Below are positions 9,311-16,976 of a DNA stretch of 53,396 nt, piece by piece (within the stretch, counting starts at the first letter, position 1; every line of letters starts with the position of its first letter). The DNA is from a virus. The notes beneath the pieces were generated by a model. The model was not told the origin of the DNA. It saw nothing but the letters and a program-made list of their open reading frames with translations, and did no database searches. The translations under genes and the position numbers were made by a program. Location of the stretch: positions 1 through 53,396 of the IMG/VR virus record IMGVR_UViG_3300025072_000006. One strand, 5' to 3'.

Positions 9311-9831
9311 TAAAATCCTTTATATGATTTATCATCTTTTGCATTACCAAATCGCATTTTTCTAATATTTGTCGGAGTTTGTCTAGTTACATGGCTATCA
9401 CACAATACTGATACGCTATAACCAAATTTATCACCATTTGGCCAAGTCTTTGGGTTCTTTCCTACAAAATATTCATTTGCGTCAACATTATCAATTTGAT
9501 AATATTCTGCATCCCATTTAATTACATCTCCTGCTTCTGGATAAAAGTCTGCTCGTTCTAATATGTCTCTAGATATTCCGAATTGTGCAGTTCTGGTATA
9601 ACTATGTCCATAATCATCCATAGTACCTGTTTTGCCTTCTTTAGTAATAAGTGCTGGAATTAATATTGAGTCGTAATATGCCTTGGAGGTAGATTCTCCA
9701 TATATATTTGAGTTAGATTGCTCTATTATTAATTTGTAGAATTCAATTTCAGTATCAACTATCGCATTTAATAGTTCTGCGTTAATCGATGCTAAAAATT
9801 TTGCATCCCGCTGTGTTCCGAATAAAGCCAT
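9310..9831 (-). CDS. Neck protein, gp14-like
   Basis: A 173-residue protein containing EIEFYKLIIEQSNSNIYGES near residues 28-47, a phrase I associate with the T4-type gp14 neck family, where a helix is followed by SxxNxYGE. The central part (FGISRDILERADFYPEAGD, then IKWDAEYYQIDNV) is beta-rich, as expected for a ring protein. Gp14 joins the finished head to the tail together with gp13. T4 gp14 is longer (about 256 residues), so this is a compact version. It starts three bases after the stop of the gp13 candidate and overlaps the next gene by one base, so the three are clearly co-translated. Confidence 0.6.
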   Translation of the reverse strand: MALFGTQRDAKFLASINAELLNAIVDTEIEFYKLIIEQSNSNIYGESTSKAYYDSILIPALITKEGKTGTMDDYGHSYTRTAQFGISRDILERADFYPEAGDVIKWDAEYYQIDNVDANEYFVGKNPKTWPNGDKFGYSVSVLCDSHVTRQTPTNIRKMRFGNAKDDKSYKGF

Positions 9832-9834
9832 TCA

Positions 9835-11058
9835 TTATCCTATATAAATCTTAGTTGGTACTTTTGACAAAATTTCGTTCATTGCCTCATTCTCTGCTTG
9901 TTGTCTTGTCATCATACTTTCTTTTGTCATTTTTTCCAAAAATTCTCTTAATTGAGTTATGAGTGCATCTTTTTCTGATGTTCCTTGTGATATCAATTCT
10001 GGGCCATTTAATGTAACTTCTGCATTTGGGATTGGCACCGTAGAATACTTTCCTCTAACGTAACCTAACATTTCTTTTGTTAATGCCAATGCATATTTTA
10101 TAATCCAAGCACGCCCCATATCATTAATTTTACTATATTTTTGATACGTATATGGTATATTTGATACATCAGATACTACCCCAGTTAACGCCGCAGTATT
10201 TCCAAATAAAATTGCATCGTTTGCTTTTCTTTCTTCAAATATAAATTCAAACCAAACATTATCATAATATGGTGTTGCGGCTGTTCCTTGTGTGCCTGGA
10301 ACTGGATATAATCTTATATCATCGCCATGTAATTCAAATGAAAAATGTGATTTTCGAATTCTATCATTAAATTCGATCGACTGTATTCTCAATAAATCTT
10401 GGTGAATTGGCATCATCATAAAATTAACTGATGGTGAAAATCCGCCAAAATCAAAAGAATCTAATAATTGTTGTGACCCCATGCCCGTACCTACAAATGG
10501 ATCAAAATATCTAACAATCGCTGGTGGAACATTATGTAATACTCTTTTAACTTCAATTGAACTAGTATCTGATAGTGCTATTCCTAATGATTTAGATACT
10601 GCTGCCCTTATACTATACGACTGTACTCCATCTCGTACGTCGATTGATGCAGAAAACCATTTTAAATTCCCTCCAGAGTCTCCTTCGGTCCCATATGTTT
10701 TTGATAGCTTTGTAATATATGATAATGAGCCACCAACTAATGTATCTGAAAAACTGCCTTCTGATAAAAATTGAGATCCTGTATTAATTCCTAATGTATT
10801 TAATAAATTGTTAGCTATATTGACTTGGTTGACTTGATTTGAATATTCTATTACCGCAGATTCAAATGCCGTATAAAAGTTTATATCTATTAATTCGACA
10901 TCCATAATTGGATATCCAACGTTGTTTGCTGCAAATACTGCGAAGCTGTCTGCTTGTTGTTGAAATAGCGCATCACTATCAAAAAAACCAAATGGAGTCT
11001 GTCCAGGGCTAAATGATGAGCTTCCGGGCCAGATTGGTTTATTTTCGCTGTAATCCAT
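9835..11058 (-). CDS. Neck protein, gp13-like
   Basis: A 407-residue protein. The C-terminal third carries INDMGRAWIIKYALALTKEM, then GYVRGKYSTVPIPNAEVTLNG and DALITQLREFLEKM, which I recognise from T4-type neck proteins of marine phages. The N-terminal region is rich in aromatic and Asn residues. T4 gp13 is about 309 residues, so this one carries extra sequence, mainly between residues 100 and 200. Its role would be to bind the portal at the packaged head and accept the tail with gp14. An A-rich leader with GAGGAAACAA precedes the ATG, with an ATATTTAT element 16 bases upstream. Confidence 0.6.
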   Translation of the reverse strand: MDYSENKPIWPGSSSFSPGQTPFGFFDSDALFQQQADSFAVFAANNVGYPIMDVELIDINFYTAFESAVIEYSNQVNQVNIANNLLNTLGINTGSQFLSEGSFSDTLVGGSLSYITKLSKTYGTEGDSGGNLKWFSASIDVRDGVQSYSIRAAVSKSLGIALSDTSSIEVKRVLHNVPPAIVRYFDPFVGTGMGSQQLLDSFDFGGFSPSVNFMMMPIHQDLLRIQSIEFNDRIRKSHFSFELHGDDIRLYPVPGTQGTAATPYYDNVWFEFIFEERKANDAILFGNTAALTGVVSDVSNIPYTYQKYSKINDMGRAWIIKYALALTKEMLGYVRGKYSTVPIPNAEVTLNGPELISQGTSEKDALITQLREFLEKMTKESMMTRQQAENEAMNEILSKVPTKIYIG

Positions 11059-11074
11059 TTGTTTCCTCTTTTAT

Positions 11075-11082
11075 ATAAATAT
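11075..11082 (-). promoter_or_regulatory. ATATTTAT element before gp13-like gene
   Basis: The sense strand reads ATATTTATATAAAAGAGG and ends 16 bases (from the core) before the ATG at 11058. The same 16-base spacing is seen at 19704 and 50157. Confidence 0.45.
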
Positions 11083-11097
11083 GTTTATTATTTTTGA

Positions 11098-11373
11098 TTA
11101 TTGCAATTTAGTTAATGTAGTTTCTAGCAATTGCATTTCTTCTAATGTTTCAATTTTTCCAATACACAATTTTCTAACTGCGTGAAATGATTGTCTAGGT
11201 GGATATGGTGTCATTAGTTTCATTGTAACTAACTCTGCTCCTTTACCTAAATCTTGTTCAATATGAACCATTAATACAAGCCGAATTGCTCGTATACGAT
11301 CTAACACATCTACTAAATTTCCTTTATAACGAATTCGAACTTGCATTGAATATTTTGTTCTAGGTGCTGCCAT
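11098..11373 (-). CDS. Small conserved-looking protein after the capsid gene, unknown
   Basis: A 91-residue basic protein (MAAPRTKYSMQVRIRYKGNL). The first 30 residues look like a beta-strand pair, followed by an amphipathic helix (DVLDRIRAIRLVLMVHIEQD) and a C-terminal helix (ETLEEMQLLETTLTKL). No family is recognised. It lies between the major capsid terminator and the neck genes, with its own ATATTTAT element and a GGAAAC-type ribosome site, so it may be made as a separate late transcript. A minor head or neck factor is the simplest guess from position alone. Confidence 0.6.
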   Translation of the reverse strand: MAAPRTKYSMQVRIRYKGNLVDVLDRIRAIRLVLMVHIEQDLGKGAELVTMKLMTPYPPRQSFHAVRKLCIGKIETLEEMQLLETTLTKLQ

Positions 11374-11399
11374 TACTTTGTTTCCTATAATTCTTTTAT

Positions 11400-11407
11400 A
11401 TAAATAT
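11400..11407 (-). promoter_or_regulatory. ATATTTAT element before the 91-residue gene
   Basis: The sense strand reads ATATTTATATAAAAGAAT, 26 bases before the ATG at 11373. It sits just downstream of the capsid terminator, consistent with a fresh start of transcription. Confidence 0.45.
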
Positions 11408-11420
11408 TAAAACAGTAAGA

Positions 11421-11444
11421 AAGGGATGACCTAAATCATCCCTT
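11421..11444 (-). terminator. Intrinsic terminator after gp23
   Basis: A perfect 9-base inverted repeat (AAGGGATGA / TCATCCCTT) with a 6-base loop lies 51 bases past the major capsid stop codon. On the transcribed sense it is followed by a moderately T-rich tail containing TTACTGTTTT, the same tail seen after the 14319-14350 hairpin. Confidence 0.75.
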
Positions 11445-11494
11445 CCTAATTCAATTGTTAATTCTATAATTAATTAAATTTATTTATCTAACTA

Positions 11495-13144
11495 TTAAAG
11501 AGTATTTAATCCAGCTACATAAACTTTACCATAGAACTCAGGTCTTACGATTTTCTTCGCATAACGAGTCATAACCCCTTTTCTAGGAGTGAAGTTTACA
11601 GGATCGTACACTAATGGAGTCATGATAAGTGGAACGTATGGAGAATAAACTGCTCCAGTTTCAAGGAACTGTGCTCCTCTATATCCCATAAGGATTACGT
11701 TTTCTTTCATGTATGGGTTCTTATAAACTGTGTATCTATTATTCATAGCACCAATTTTTTGAACACCAGCGGCAAATTCCATTTTGTCACCATCTGTGTC
11801 AGCAGCAAATCCAGGAATAGATTCAAGGATAGTTGCAACAGCAGGACTAGTAACTAAGAAATTCGCTCCACCTCTAAGTGTCTTTTGGTGAATTTGATTC
11901 GATACTTTTTGAAGTTTAGTACCAAGTGTCTGGAACCATTCTCCTTGAGTATTATAATATCCACCGCCAGTTCCTACAGGTTTGCCAATAAAGCTATTAC
12001 TTGCAGCATCATAGAATTGATTAGACTCTGCTGACCAGAACTCAGTAGTAACTGCGCCATTGATAAGCATATCTAATATTTCAAGATCGATTTCCATCGA
12101 TACATATTCACTTAACATTGAAGTTAATTCAGCTTCAGCGTCAATTGAGTGATAAGCATTCAAATCTTGAGCAAATTCAGGTGTCCAAACAGCCTTTAAC
12201 TTTCTAGTCTTAGCAACGATTGGATCTGATTGCATTTCAAGATTCACTTCAGGAATATCAATATCTGTTCCTTCATTGATACCAAGATTAGTACCAGAAC
12301 CTTTAAATGGATCTGCATCTTCGAAATCACCTCTGGTTATATCTGATGGTTGTCTATTATATGAACAAGTATATCCGCCTGCAGCTAATACTGCGCCAGA
12401 TCCTGTTACAACAAACTCAATGTTTCCACCATTTAATCTAGTAAATGCTGGGAATTGAGTAAATGTTCCTGCTGATCCCGTAGATAATACAAATGATCTA
12501 ACAGCTGTATCATCAAATCTAGCTAGAGATGTAGTTGGAAATGATATTACTTGATATTTAGTTCCAAAAGCTGCAACATCAGTAAATGTACTGTCATAAT
12601 TAACAGATGCAGATGTTGCACTTGCTATAGTAGCAGTATCGCCTTGTAAATGTTCGTTAATAGAATAAGCAAATCTACCAGCGCCATAAAGACCGCCTGA
12701 TGCTTCGCCTGCATCTGAAGTAACACCGAACATCGAGTTATCGGCATTTGGAGAACCAAATTTGTATGCATTAGATGTTCCACCTGTTGTGTCAAATCCA
12801 GGTTGTGCTGTTCCATATTTAAAGTCTAAGTAAAATACTAGACCTGATGGTAGATTCATTGGTTGTACAGAAACGAATTCTTTAGCAGCAAATTCTGCAA
12901 AAATTCTTCTTACCAATGGAAGAGCTACCCCTGCCCATTCTTCTGATCCCTCTGCGGTGCCAGTTCCTGACGATTCTCTTACCAGCTGTCTAGCTTGGTT
13001 TTCAAGAAGCTGCGCCATTCCTGCTCGCTCGGTTTCATTTTTTAGGCCTTCTAGAAGACCTGTTCTTTCCCATTTTGATACTAGCCCTTTGGCTTTGTTT
13101 CTCTGGGAAGGATTATTGTCTTCTAATAATGATGATATATTCAT
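11495..13144 (-). CDS. 23: Major capsid protein gp23
   Basis: A 549-residue protein matching the T4 gp23 family in length and in position directly after the scaffold gene. The N-terminal 60 residues (MNISSLLEDNNPSQ, then LVSKWERTGLLEGL and LLENQARQLV) form the helical pro-region. It is followed by GVALPLVRRIFAEF and VSVQPMNLPSGLVFYLDFKY, typical of the family core. The C-terminal part (TPLVYDPVNFTPRKGVMTRYAKK) is also characteristic. In T4 the pro-region is removed by gp21 after an (L/I)xE site. Candidate sites here are LLE at residues 6-8 and others within the first 65 residues. The ribosome site is GGAAAG seven or so bases from the ATG. Transcription ends at the hairpin 11421-11444. Confidence 0.92.
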   Translation of the reverse strand: MNISSLLEDNNPSQRNKAKGLVSKWERTGLLEGLKNETERAGMAQLLENQARQLVRESSGTGTAEGSEEWAGVALPLVRRIFAEFAAKEFVSVQPMNLPSGLVFYLDFKYGTAQPGFDTTGGTSNAYKFGSPNADNSMFGVTSDAGEASGGLYGAGRFAYSINEHLQGDTATIASATSASVNYDSTFTDVAAFGTKYQVISFPTTSLARFDDTAVRSFVLSTGSAGTFTQFPAFTRLNGGNIEFVVTGSGAVLAAGGYTCSYNRQPSDITRGDFEDADPFKGSGTNLGINEGTDIDIPEVNLEMQSDPIVAKTRKLKAVWTPEFAQDLNAYHSIDAEAELTSMLSEYVSMEIDLEILDMLINGAVTTEFWSAESNQFYDAASNSFIGKPVGTGGGYYNTQGEWFQTLGTKLQKVSNQIHQKTLRGGANFLVTSPAVATILESIPGFAADTDGDKMEFAAGVQKIGAMNNRYTVYKNPYMKENVILMGYRGAQFLETGAVYSPYVPLIMTPLVYDPVNFTPRKGVMTRYAKKIVRPEFYGKVYVAGLNTL

Positions 13145-13160
13145 TATTTCTTTCCTTTTT

Positions 13161-14189
13161 TTAGTTAGGCAATAAACCAGCTAATTTCTTCCATCGATTA
13201 GCTAATTCATGTCCTTCGTTAATAATTTGTTTCGTTTTCTTACTCGGTGCAGTAGTTCCAGATGGTTTGGAAGCATAGCTTTCTTTTACCATTTTGCGCT
13301 TTTTAACAGGCACATTGAAACTTTCTGCTAATGTACTAAACACTAATTTTACTTCTCTAGTTGTTCCAGCTCTATCAAAATTTTCAATTACTTTCATTTT
13401 TTGATTTTCATTAAGCTCGAAGTTCCTAAATAATTTGTTAGTGTAAAGGAGCTTTGCATTTAAAAGATTGACTTCATTGATTGTGTGTCGAAGTGAATGA
13501 ATCGTGTTATAAGCTTCTTCAAGCTCTTCTTTTGCTGATTCATCTACTGGTTCTTCTTCAATATCTAGTTCAGCAGCTTCAATATCATCATCTTCAGCAA
13601 GAATTGATTCAATGATTTCATCGATGTTAAAGGCTTCTTCTAAATCATTGTCTTCAATTTCAGCTTCTGTATCTTCTACTTGTTCATCACCAGGAACGGT
13701 TACATCTTCATTTAAGTCTTCTTCTAACTCTCTAATAATAGATTCAAGTTCCATATCATCAACAGGTGCTGGTACTTCTTCAGATGGTTCGATAATTTCT
13801 TCACCTGCGTCAAACTCTCCTTCAATTTCATCACCGCCTGCTGGCACTAATTCATATTGTTGTCCGCCTATCGTAATAGATGTATCATCTTCCATGCCTG
13901 CTTCGGCACCTAGATCACCTAATGGATCTTCTATTGGAGCTTCTCCGCCTAATTCGGCTTCTAAGTCCATTTCGCCGGCGCTTTCTAAGTTCGCAGTTGG
14001 TTCGTCGAATTCCATCGGCAGCTCTTCATCAAATTCAGCATATTCGTCTTCAGCTAATTTAGTTGATAACATTGATTGAATCCTTGGAGCAAAAGCTTCT
14101 TCTAATGCAATTTTTGCGTTTGCTAATGCGGTTTCTTTAACGGCCTTAGCGTCCGCAATCGCTTCTTTTAGCAAATCTGATTTTGCCAT
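13161..14189 (-). CDS. 22: Prohead core scaffold protein gp22
   Basis: A 342-residue, extremely acidic, helical protein. I place the start at ATG 14189 (MAKSDLLKEAIADAKAVKET) because AAGGAG lies seven to eight bases upstream. A longer frame to 14336 would run through the leader and encodes implausible sequence. Residues 50-240 are dominated by Glu and Asp. The C-terminal 100 residues (NLLNAKLLYTNKLFRNFELN, then ENFDRAGTTREVKLVF) are the part I recognise from gp22-type scaffolds of marine T4-like phages. The scaffold forms the internal core around which gp23 assembles and is later destroyed by gp21; several LxE/IxE sites are present. It is 16 bases upstream of gp23. Confidence 0.85.
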   Translation of the reverse strand: MAKSDLLKEAIADAKAVKETALANAKIALEEAFAPRIQSMLSTKLAEDEYAEFDEELPMEFDEPTANLESAGEMDLEAELGGEAPIEDPLGDLGAEAGMEDDTSITIGGQQYELVPAGGDEIEGEFDAGEEIIEPSEEVPAPVDDMELESIIRELEEDLNEDVTVPGDEQVEDTEAEIEDNDLEEAFNIDEIIESILAEDDDIEAAELDIEEEPVDESAKEELEEAYNTIHSLRHTINEVNLLNAKLLYTNKLFRNFELNENQKMKVIENFDRAGTTREVKLVFSTLAESFNVPVKKRKMVKESYASKPSGTTAPSKKTKQIINEGHELANRWKKLAGLLPN

Positions 14190-14262
14190 TTTTTTTCTCC
14201 TTAAATTTTTTTTTTTGGAAATAAGATTATTTGGAATCTTAATAGAATAATTAATTTTCGTG

Positions 14263-14284
14263 ACGTTATATAGATTGATAACGT
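14263..14284. repeat. Inverted repeat in the gp22 leader
   Basis: A perfect 7-base inverted repeat (ACGTTAT / ATAACGT) with an 8-base loop lies about 75 bases before the gp22 ATG. It could be an operator or a leader hairpin. It has no T-run and is unlikely to terminate. Confidence 0.5.
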
Positions 14285-14291
14285 ATTTACA

Positions 14292-14299
14292 ATAAATAT
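14292..14299 (-). promoter_or_regulatory. ATATTTAT element before the gp22-gp23 unit
   Basis: The sense strand reads CTATATTTATTG, located just after the lipoprotein terminator and about 100 bases before the gp22 start. This is the longest leader among the elements in the window. Confidence 0.4.
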
Positions 14300-14318
14300 A
14301 GGGTAGTTTGAAAAAACA

Positions 14319-14350
14319 GTAAAAAAGCCCTAACATTTCTGCTAGGACTT
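14319..14350 (-). terminator. Intrinsic terminator after the lipoprotein gene
   Basis: On the transcribed strand an 8-pair stem (AAGTCCTA / TAGGGCTT, one G-U pair in RNA) with a 10-base loop is followed at once by TTTTTTAC. It lies 21 bases past the lipoprotein stop and separates it from the gp22-gp23 unit. Confidence 0.85.
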
Positions 14351-14370
14351 AAATTTAAATTGATTTTGAA

Positions 14371-14592
14371 TTATTCAGCTACAGGTTCTTCTGGTGCAGA
14401 TTCTTCTGCGTCTGGCTCTGTTGCTTCAATTTTTAAAATCAATGTAGAATCCGTTACTTCAATAGATTCAACTTCAACTTCAACTCCTTCATTAAGAGTT
14501 GGTGCATCTGCGTCTGTTACACCCGCGTCTGCTTCTTGTGTATTACAAGCAACCATTGCTCCCAATACAAATAAAAATACTAGTTTTTTCAT
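14371..14592 (-). CDS. Small acidic lipoprotein
   Basis: A 73-residue protein with a classic lipoprotein signal: MKK, hydrophobic LVFLFVLGAM, then the lipobox MVAC with Cys16. The mature 58 residues are strongly acidic (Glu, Asp, Val, Pro) and begin CNTQEADAG. Acidic residues shortly after the Cys resemble the surface-export signal described for Bacteroidetes lipoproteins, which is an inference. The leader carries a 13-base A tract just upstream of the start. Lying in the head cassette but exported to the envelope, it may act in lysis (outer-membrane spanin), superinfection exclusion or receptor masking. Nothing in the sequence decides between these. It ends at a strong terminator and is likely well expressed. 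Confidence 0.75.
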   Translation of the reverse strand: MKKLVFLFVLGAMVACNTQEADAGVTDADAPTLNEGVEVEVESIEVTDSTLILKIEATEPDAEESAPEEPVAE

Positions 14593-14644
14593 AATTTTAC
14601 TTTTTTTTTTTTTGTTATTAATTAAATTTTTATACTATAATATA

Positions 14645-14652
14645 ATAAATAT
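14645..14652 (-). promoter_or_regulatory. ATATTTAT element before the lipoprotein gene
   Basis: The sense strand reads AAATATTTATTATATTATAG in the 76-base gap after bS21, about 50 bases before the lipoprotein ATG. Confidence 0.4.
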
Positions 14653-14668
14653 TTTACACATATCCAAC

Positions 14669-14926
14669 CTAATCGTCTGCGTGTAAGTCTTTTATTTTTT
14701 GGGTATATATTGCATCGATTTTTTGTTTTCTTCTCTTTACACTTGGTTTTAAAAACTCTCTTCCTTCTTTCAAGTTTACTAAAACATCGGAATCTTTTAA
14801 TTTTCTTTTCCAAATCCTTAATGCAAAGTTAATATCTTTTTCTACGACTCTAGCACTGATGCCATGTCCTGGGGCTACTGATAGGTGTTGTTTTTGTTTT
14901 TTACTCATTCTTTGTTTTTTATTCAT
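14669..14926 (-). CDS. rpsU: Ribosomal protein bS21 homologue
   Basis: An 85-residue basic protein. Residues 25-80 align by eye with Bacteroidetes bS21: an N-terminal strand (ISARVVEKDINFAL), the helix RIWKRKLKDSDVLVNLK, the family's REFLKPSVKRRKQK and a C-terminal basic helix (YTQKIKDLHADD). The first 20 residues (MNKKQRMSKKQKQHLSVAPG) are extra compared with host proteins. Met7 is an alternative start. bS21 binds the 30S platform near the 3' end of 16S rRNA and influences start-site selection. Phage-borne bS21 is known in several phage groups and is thought to replace or supplement the host protein. It lies 11 bases after an unknown head-cassette gene, without a clear Shine-Dalgarno. Confidence 0.85.
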   Translation of the reverse strand: MNKKQRMSKKQKQHLSVAPGHGISARVVEKDINFALRIWKRKLKDSDVLVNLKEGREFLKPSVKRRKQKIDAIYTQKIKDLHADD

Positions 14927-14937
14927 TATAACTTATT

Positions 14938-15354
14938 TTATACGATATCGTTTGTGGGTGGGGCAGGTGGTGGTGCTTGTGGTTGTTGTGGTGCTTGTGG
15001 TTGTGTAGGTTGTCCTGTAGTAAATTTAAATCTTGCTACTTCTGGTAGCTGACTTATAAATCCTTGGATTCTTTGTGATTCTTTTCCTGGGTCTTCTCCT
15101 AACCTAAAATGAAAGAATCCTAATCCTTTTGCATCATTAAATTGTGTTCTAATAATATGCATTTTCTTTTTTGCTGCAAATTGTTGTATGTCTTTTCTTA
15201 CATCAATTGCTGTTGCTGGATTATGTAATTGGTAAACTACACCTCCTCTATAATCGGTCATATGATTTAATAAATCTGCTTCTTCTAGTTCTGGCGATTC
15301 ATTTATTTTCTTAAACCCGAAAAATTTTCTATACATATCATTAACATTTGACAT
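14938..15354 (-). CDS. Head-cassette protein with Pro/Gln-rich tail, unknown
   Basis: A 138-residue protein. Residues 1-30 are charged (MYRKFFGFKKINESPELEEA). Residues 30-110 look like a small alpha/beta domain (GGVVYQLHNPATAIDVRKDI, then MHIIRTQFNDAKGLGFFHFR). The final 25 residues are a low-complexity Pro/Gln/Ala segment (QPQAPPPAPP) ending NDIV. I do not recognise a family. The N-terminal LEEA could be a prohead-protease site. The place between gp21 and gp22 is where T4 has small core proteins. A purine-rich leader (AAAAGGTAAGAAG) precedes the ATG, with a degenerate A+T-rich element around 15365. Confidence 0.6.
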   Translation of the reverse strand: MSNVNDMYRKFFGFKKINESPELEEADLLNHMTDYRGGVVYQLHNPATAIDVRKDIQQFAAKKKMHIIRTQFNDAKGLGFFHFRLGEDPGKESQRIQGFISQLPEVARFKFTTGQPTQPQAPQQPQAPPPAPPTNDIV

Positions 15355-15398
15355 TCTTCTTACCTTTTATATAATATAATAAATTTTTTTCAACAATC

Positions 15399-15767
15399 CT
15401 AGGAATCCATTTCAAAATATCGATTTAATCCTCTTCCAATATCTTCAAATGCAGCTTCAAATCTTTCTCTTAATACTGACATTTCTTGTGCTGTCTTTTC
15501 GAATACTTTATATGAATTTGCTATTTCTTTCATGTTTCTGTTAACAGTCATTCCATCAAACCAATCTCCTTCTGAAAGTGTTACTTGGTTTGCTGTTTCA
15601 ACCATATATTTTACCTTTTCACACAATTCTTTTAAATTGGTTTTTCCATATACGCCTTCTCCTAATTGAGAAAAGCCTCGAATTGCTTCCATAAAAGCTT
15701 TTTTCTGTTCTTTGGTTACCTGTACAGGTTCGCTTTCTAATGCTTCCATTAACGCTCTAATATTCAT
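15399..15767 (-). CDS. Helical head-cassette protein, unknown
   Basis: A 122-residue, mostly helical protein (MNIRALMEALESEPVQVTKE). The N-terminus carries LME at residues 6-8, which fits the (L/I)xE rule for prohead protease cleavage and resembles T4 capsid-targeting sequences. The remainder (AIRGFSQLGEGVYGKTNLKE, then VFEKTAQEMSVLRERFEAAF) reads as two or three amphipathic helices. No domain is recognised. It starts two bases after the gp21 stop, so it is co-translated with the protease. By position it could be a core protein comparable to T4 gp67 or gp68. Confidence 0.6.
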   Translation of the reverse strand: MNIRALMEALESEPVQVTKEQKKAFMEAIRGFSQLGEGVYGKTNLKELCEKVKYMVETANQVTLSEGDWFDGMTVNRNMKEIANSYKVFEKTAQEMSVLRERFEAAFEDIGRGLNRYFEMDS

Positions 15768-15769
15768 AA

Positions 15770-16393
15770 TTATATCCTACATTTTCCATCATCACAAAGT
15801 ATTGAAGTTATAATTTCATGTACTCTGTCATATTTGTTTATTACATTCATTTTATTTGCCGACTCAAACATTGGTTGCATAAATGCTCCTGTAGTCGACG
15901 GATTAGATACAAAGTCCCAACATATTAATTCAAAGTCTTCTTGAACTTCAACTGCTGATTCTTTATATAATTCTTTTACACTTCCTAAACCTCTACTAGA
16001 TATTCCTAATGTTATCCCTGATTTAAATAGTGATTTTAATATATTTCCTGCGGGAGTATCTAATACTTGTACTGCTCCTTTAAGACTATCGCCATCCCAC
16101 CATATTTTTAAAACATTGTGAGATACATTATTTAAATTAACAATTGATGATTCAGGATGATCTAATTCTCCTAATGCTCTATTTTGATCAATATATTCTT
16201 TTTGATATCTTACGCACTCTCTAGCTAAAATATTTTTTGGGTATATTCTTCCATTCTGGTTTTTTGCTCCAGCTCTTTGTAATACCCCTTGAACTACCAT
16301 TCCACCAGGTATGCCGAATTTTGCTCCGTCTGCCTCGGTTAGTGGCGAAAGTGGTTTAAATGGCATATATTCTACTAACAATGATTTAGACAT
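15770..16393 (-). CDS. 21: Prohead core protein protease gp21
   Basis: A 207-residue protein of the T4 gp21 serine protease family. The expected blocks are visible: GVLQRAGAKNQNGRIYPKNI (36-55), ALGELDHPESS with the likely catalytic His79, and LGISSRGLGSV with the likely nucleophile Ser132 or Ser133. WDFVSNPSTTGAFM follows near 173-186. The length matches the family (T4 gp21 about 212 residues). It matures the prohead by cutting scaffold, capsid and internal proteins after (L/I)xE. Its own N-terminus has LVE at 6-8 and LTE at 18-20, possible self-cleavage sites. It lies one base after the preceding gene. Confidence 0.92.
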   Translation of the reverse strand: MSKSLLVEYMPFKPLSPLTEADGAKFGIPGGMVVQGVLQRAGAKNQNGRIYPKNILARECVRYQKEYIDQNRALGELDHPESSIVNLNNVSHNVLKIWWDGDSLKGAVQVLDTPAGNILKSLFKSGITLGISSRGLGSVKELYKESAVEVQEDFELICWDFVSNPSTTGAFMQPMFESANKMNVINKYDRVHEIITSILCDDGKCRI

Positions 16394-16394
16394 C

Positions 16395-16976
16395 TTATTC
16401 TCCTAATCTTCTAACACGTTCAGAAATCTTTAATAATCGTTCTGAAATCTTATTTAATGCTGTGTGAGTAGACTTTCCATATTCGGCCCTTGTCATTCCT
16501 GATTCGTTTTTTAATCTACCTGTATAATTTATTAATTGTTCAATTTCTTGTAATTTTTTAGCTACTTCCCTGATAGTAGTATTTACTGTTCTGGATGGCG
16601 ATGCTTTTGAGCCATTACCCATTGCAAATTTAGAATATGATTCAATTAGCTTCTCATATTTCTTATCCATTGCTTCGGAAACAGATGCCCATTTATAATC
16701 TCGTTTCTTCTTCCCAAATGCCTTTGGGGTCATATATGAACCTGCCCCTCCGGATGTTGATGCTTCTTCTATATCTTCTTCTGTTATATTAATTTTTTGA
16801 GTTGGGTCTTTTTTTTCTAAATCACTTACTGTTTCTTCCCAATCAGGATCTCCTCCCTTTGATACAGTAATTACTTCATCTATACATATACATTCATGCA
16901 TACCACATTCTTCACACAGTTCTGCTTCATTAACAGTTTTAAATTTTTTTTCTATTTCAGTTAAAAAGGATTTCAT
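16395..16976 (-). CDS. Head-cassette protein with Cys knuckle, unknown
   Basis: A 193-residue protein. The N-terminus MKSFLTEIEKKFK contains LTE, a candidate prohead-protease site. A compact cysteine cluster follows (ELCEECGMHECICIDE, residues 19-34), which could bind zinc. The middle has STSGGAGSYMTPKAFGKKKR, a phrase I associate with a conserved protein next to the portal and protease genes of marine T4-like phages. The C-terminal 80 residues are helical (REVAKKLQEIEQLIN, then ALNKISERLLKISERVRRL). The function is unknown; a core component is plausible. The start ATG overlaps the stop of the gene upstream by four bases (ATGA). Confidence 0.65.
   Translation of the reverse strand: MKSFLTEIEKKFKTVNEAELCEECGMHECICIDEVITVSKGGDPDWEETVSDLEKKDPTQKINITEEDIEEASTSGGAGSYMTPKAFGKKKRDYKWASVSEAMDKKYEKLIESYSKFAMGNGSKASPSRTVNTTIREVAKKLQEIEQLINYTGRLKNESGMTRAEYGKSTHTALNKISERLLKISERVRRLGE

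Noticed and set aside
11071-11082. Perfect T4 late promoter TATAAATA on the plus strand at this and other gaps
   Set aside because: No plus-strand genes follow any of the copies; the element is positioned relative to minus-strand starts, so I treat it as a sense-strand ATATTTAT element instead.
13612-14079. Long Ser-rich plus-strand frame opposite the scaffold gene
   Set aside because: It is the antisense of an acidic, repetitive coding region (Glu/Asp codons read as Ser/Ile on the other strand) and has no ribosome site or homology.
14190-14336. N-terminal extension of the scaffold protein (MLGLFYCFFKL...)
   Set aside because: The extension runs through a leader with a terminator, A tract and Shine-Dalgarno; the ATG at 14189 is well placed.
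14622-14813. Alternative minus-strand frame overlapping bS21
   Set aside because: It overlaps the bS21 gene in another frame, lacks a ribosome site and has no protein-like pattern beyond lysine-rich composition.
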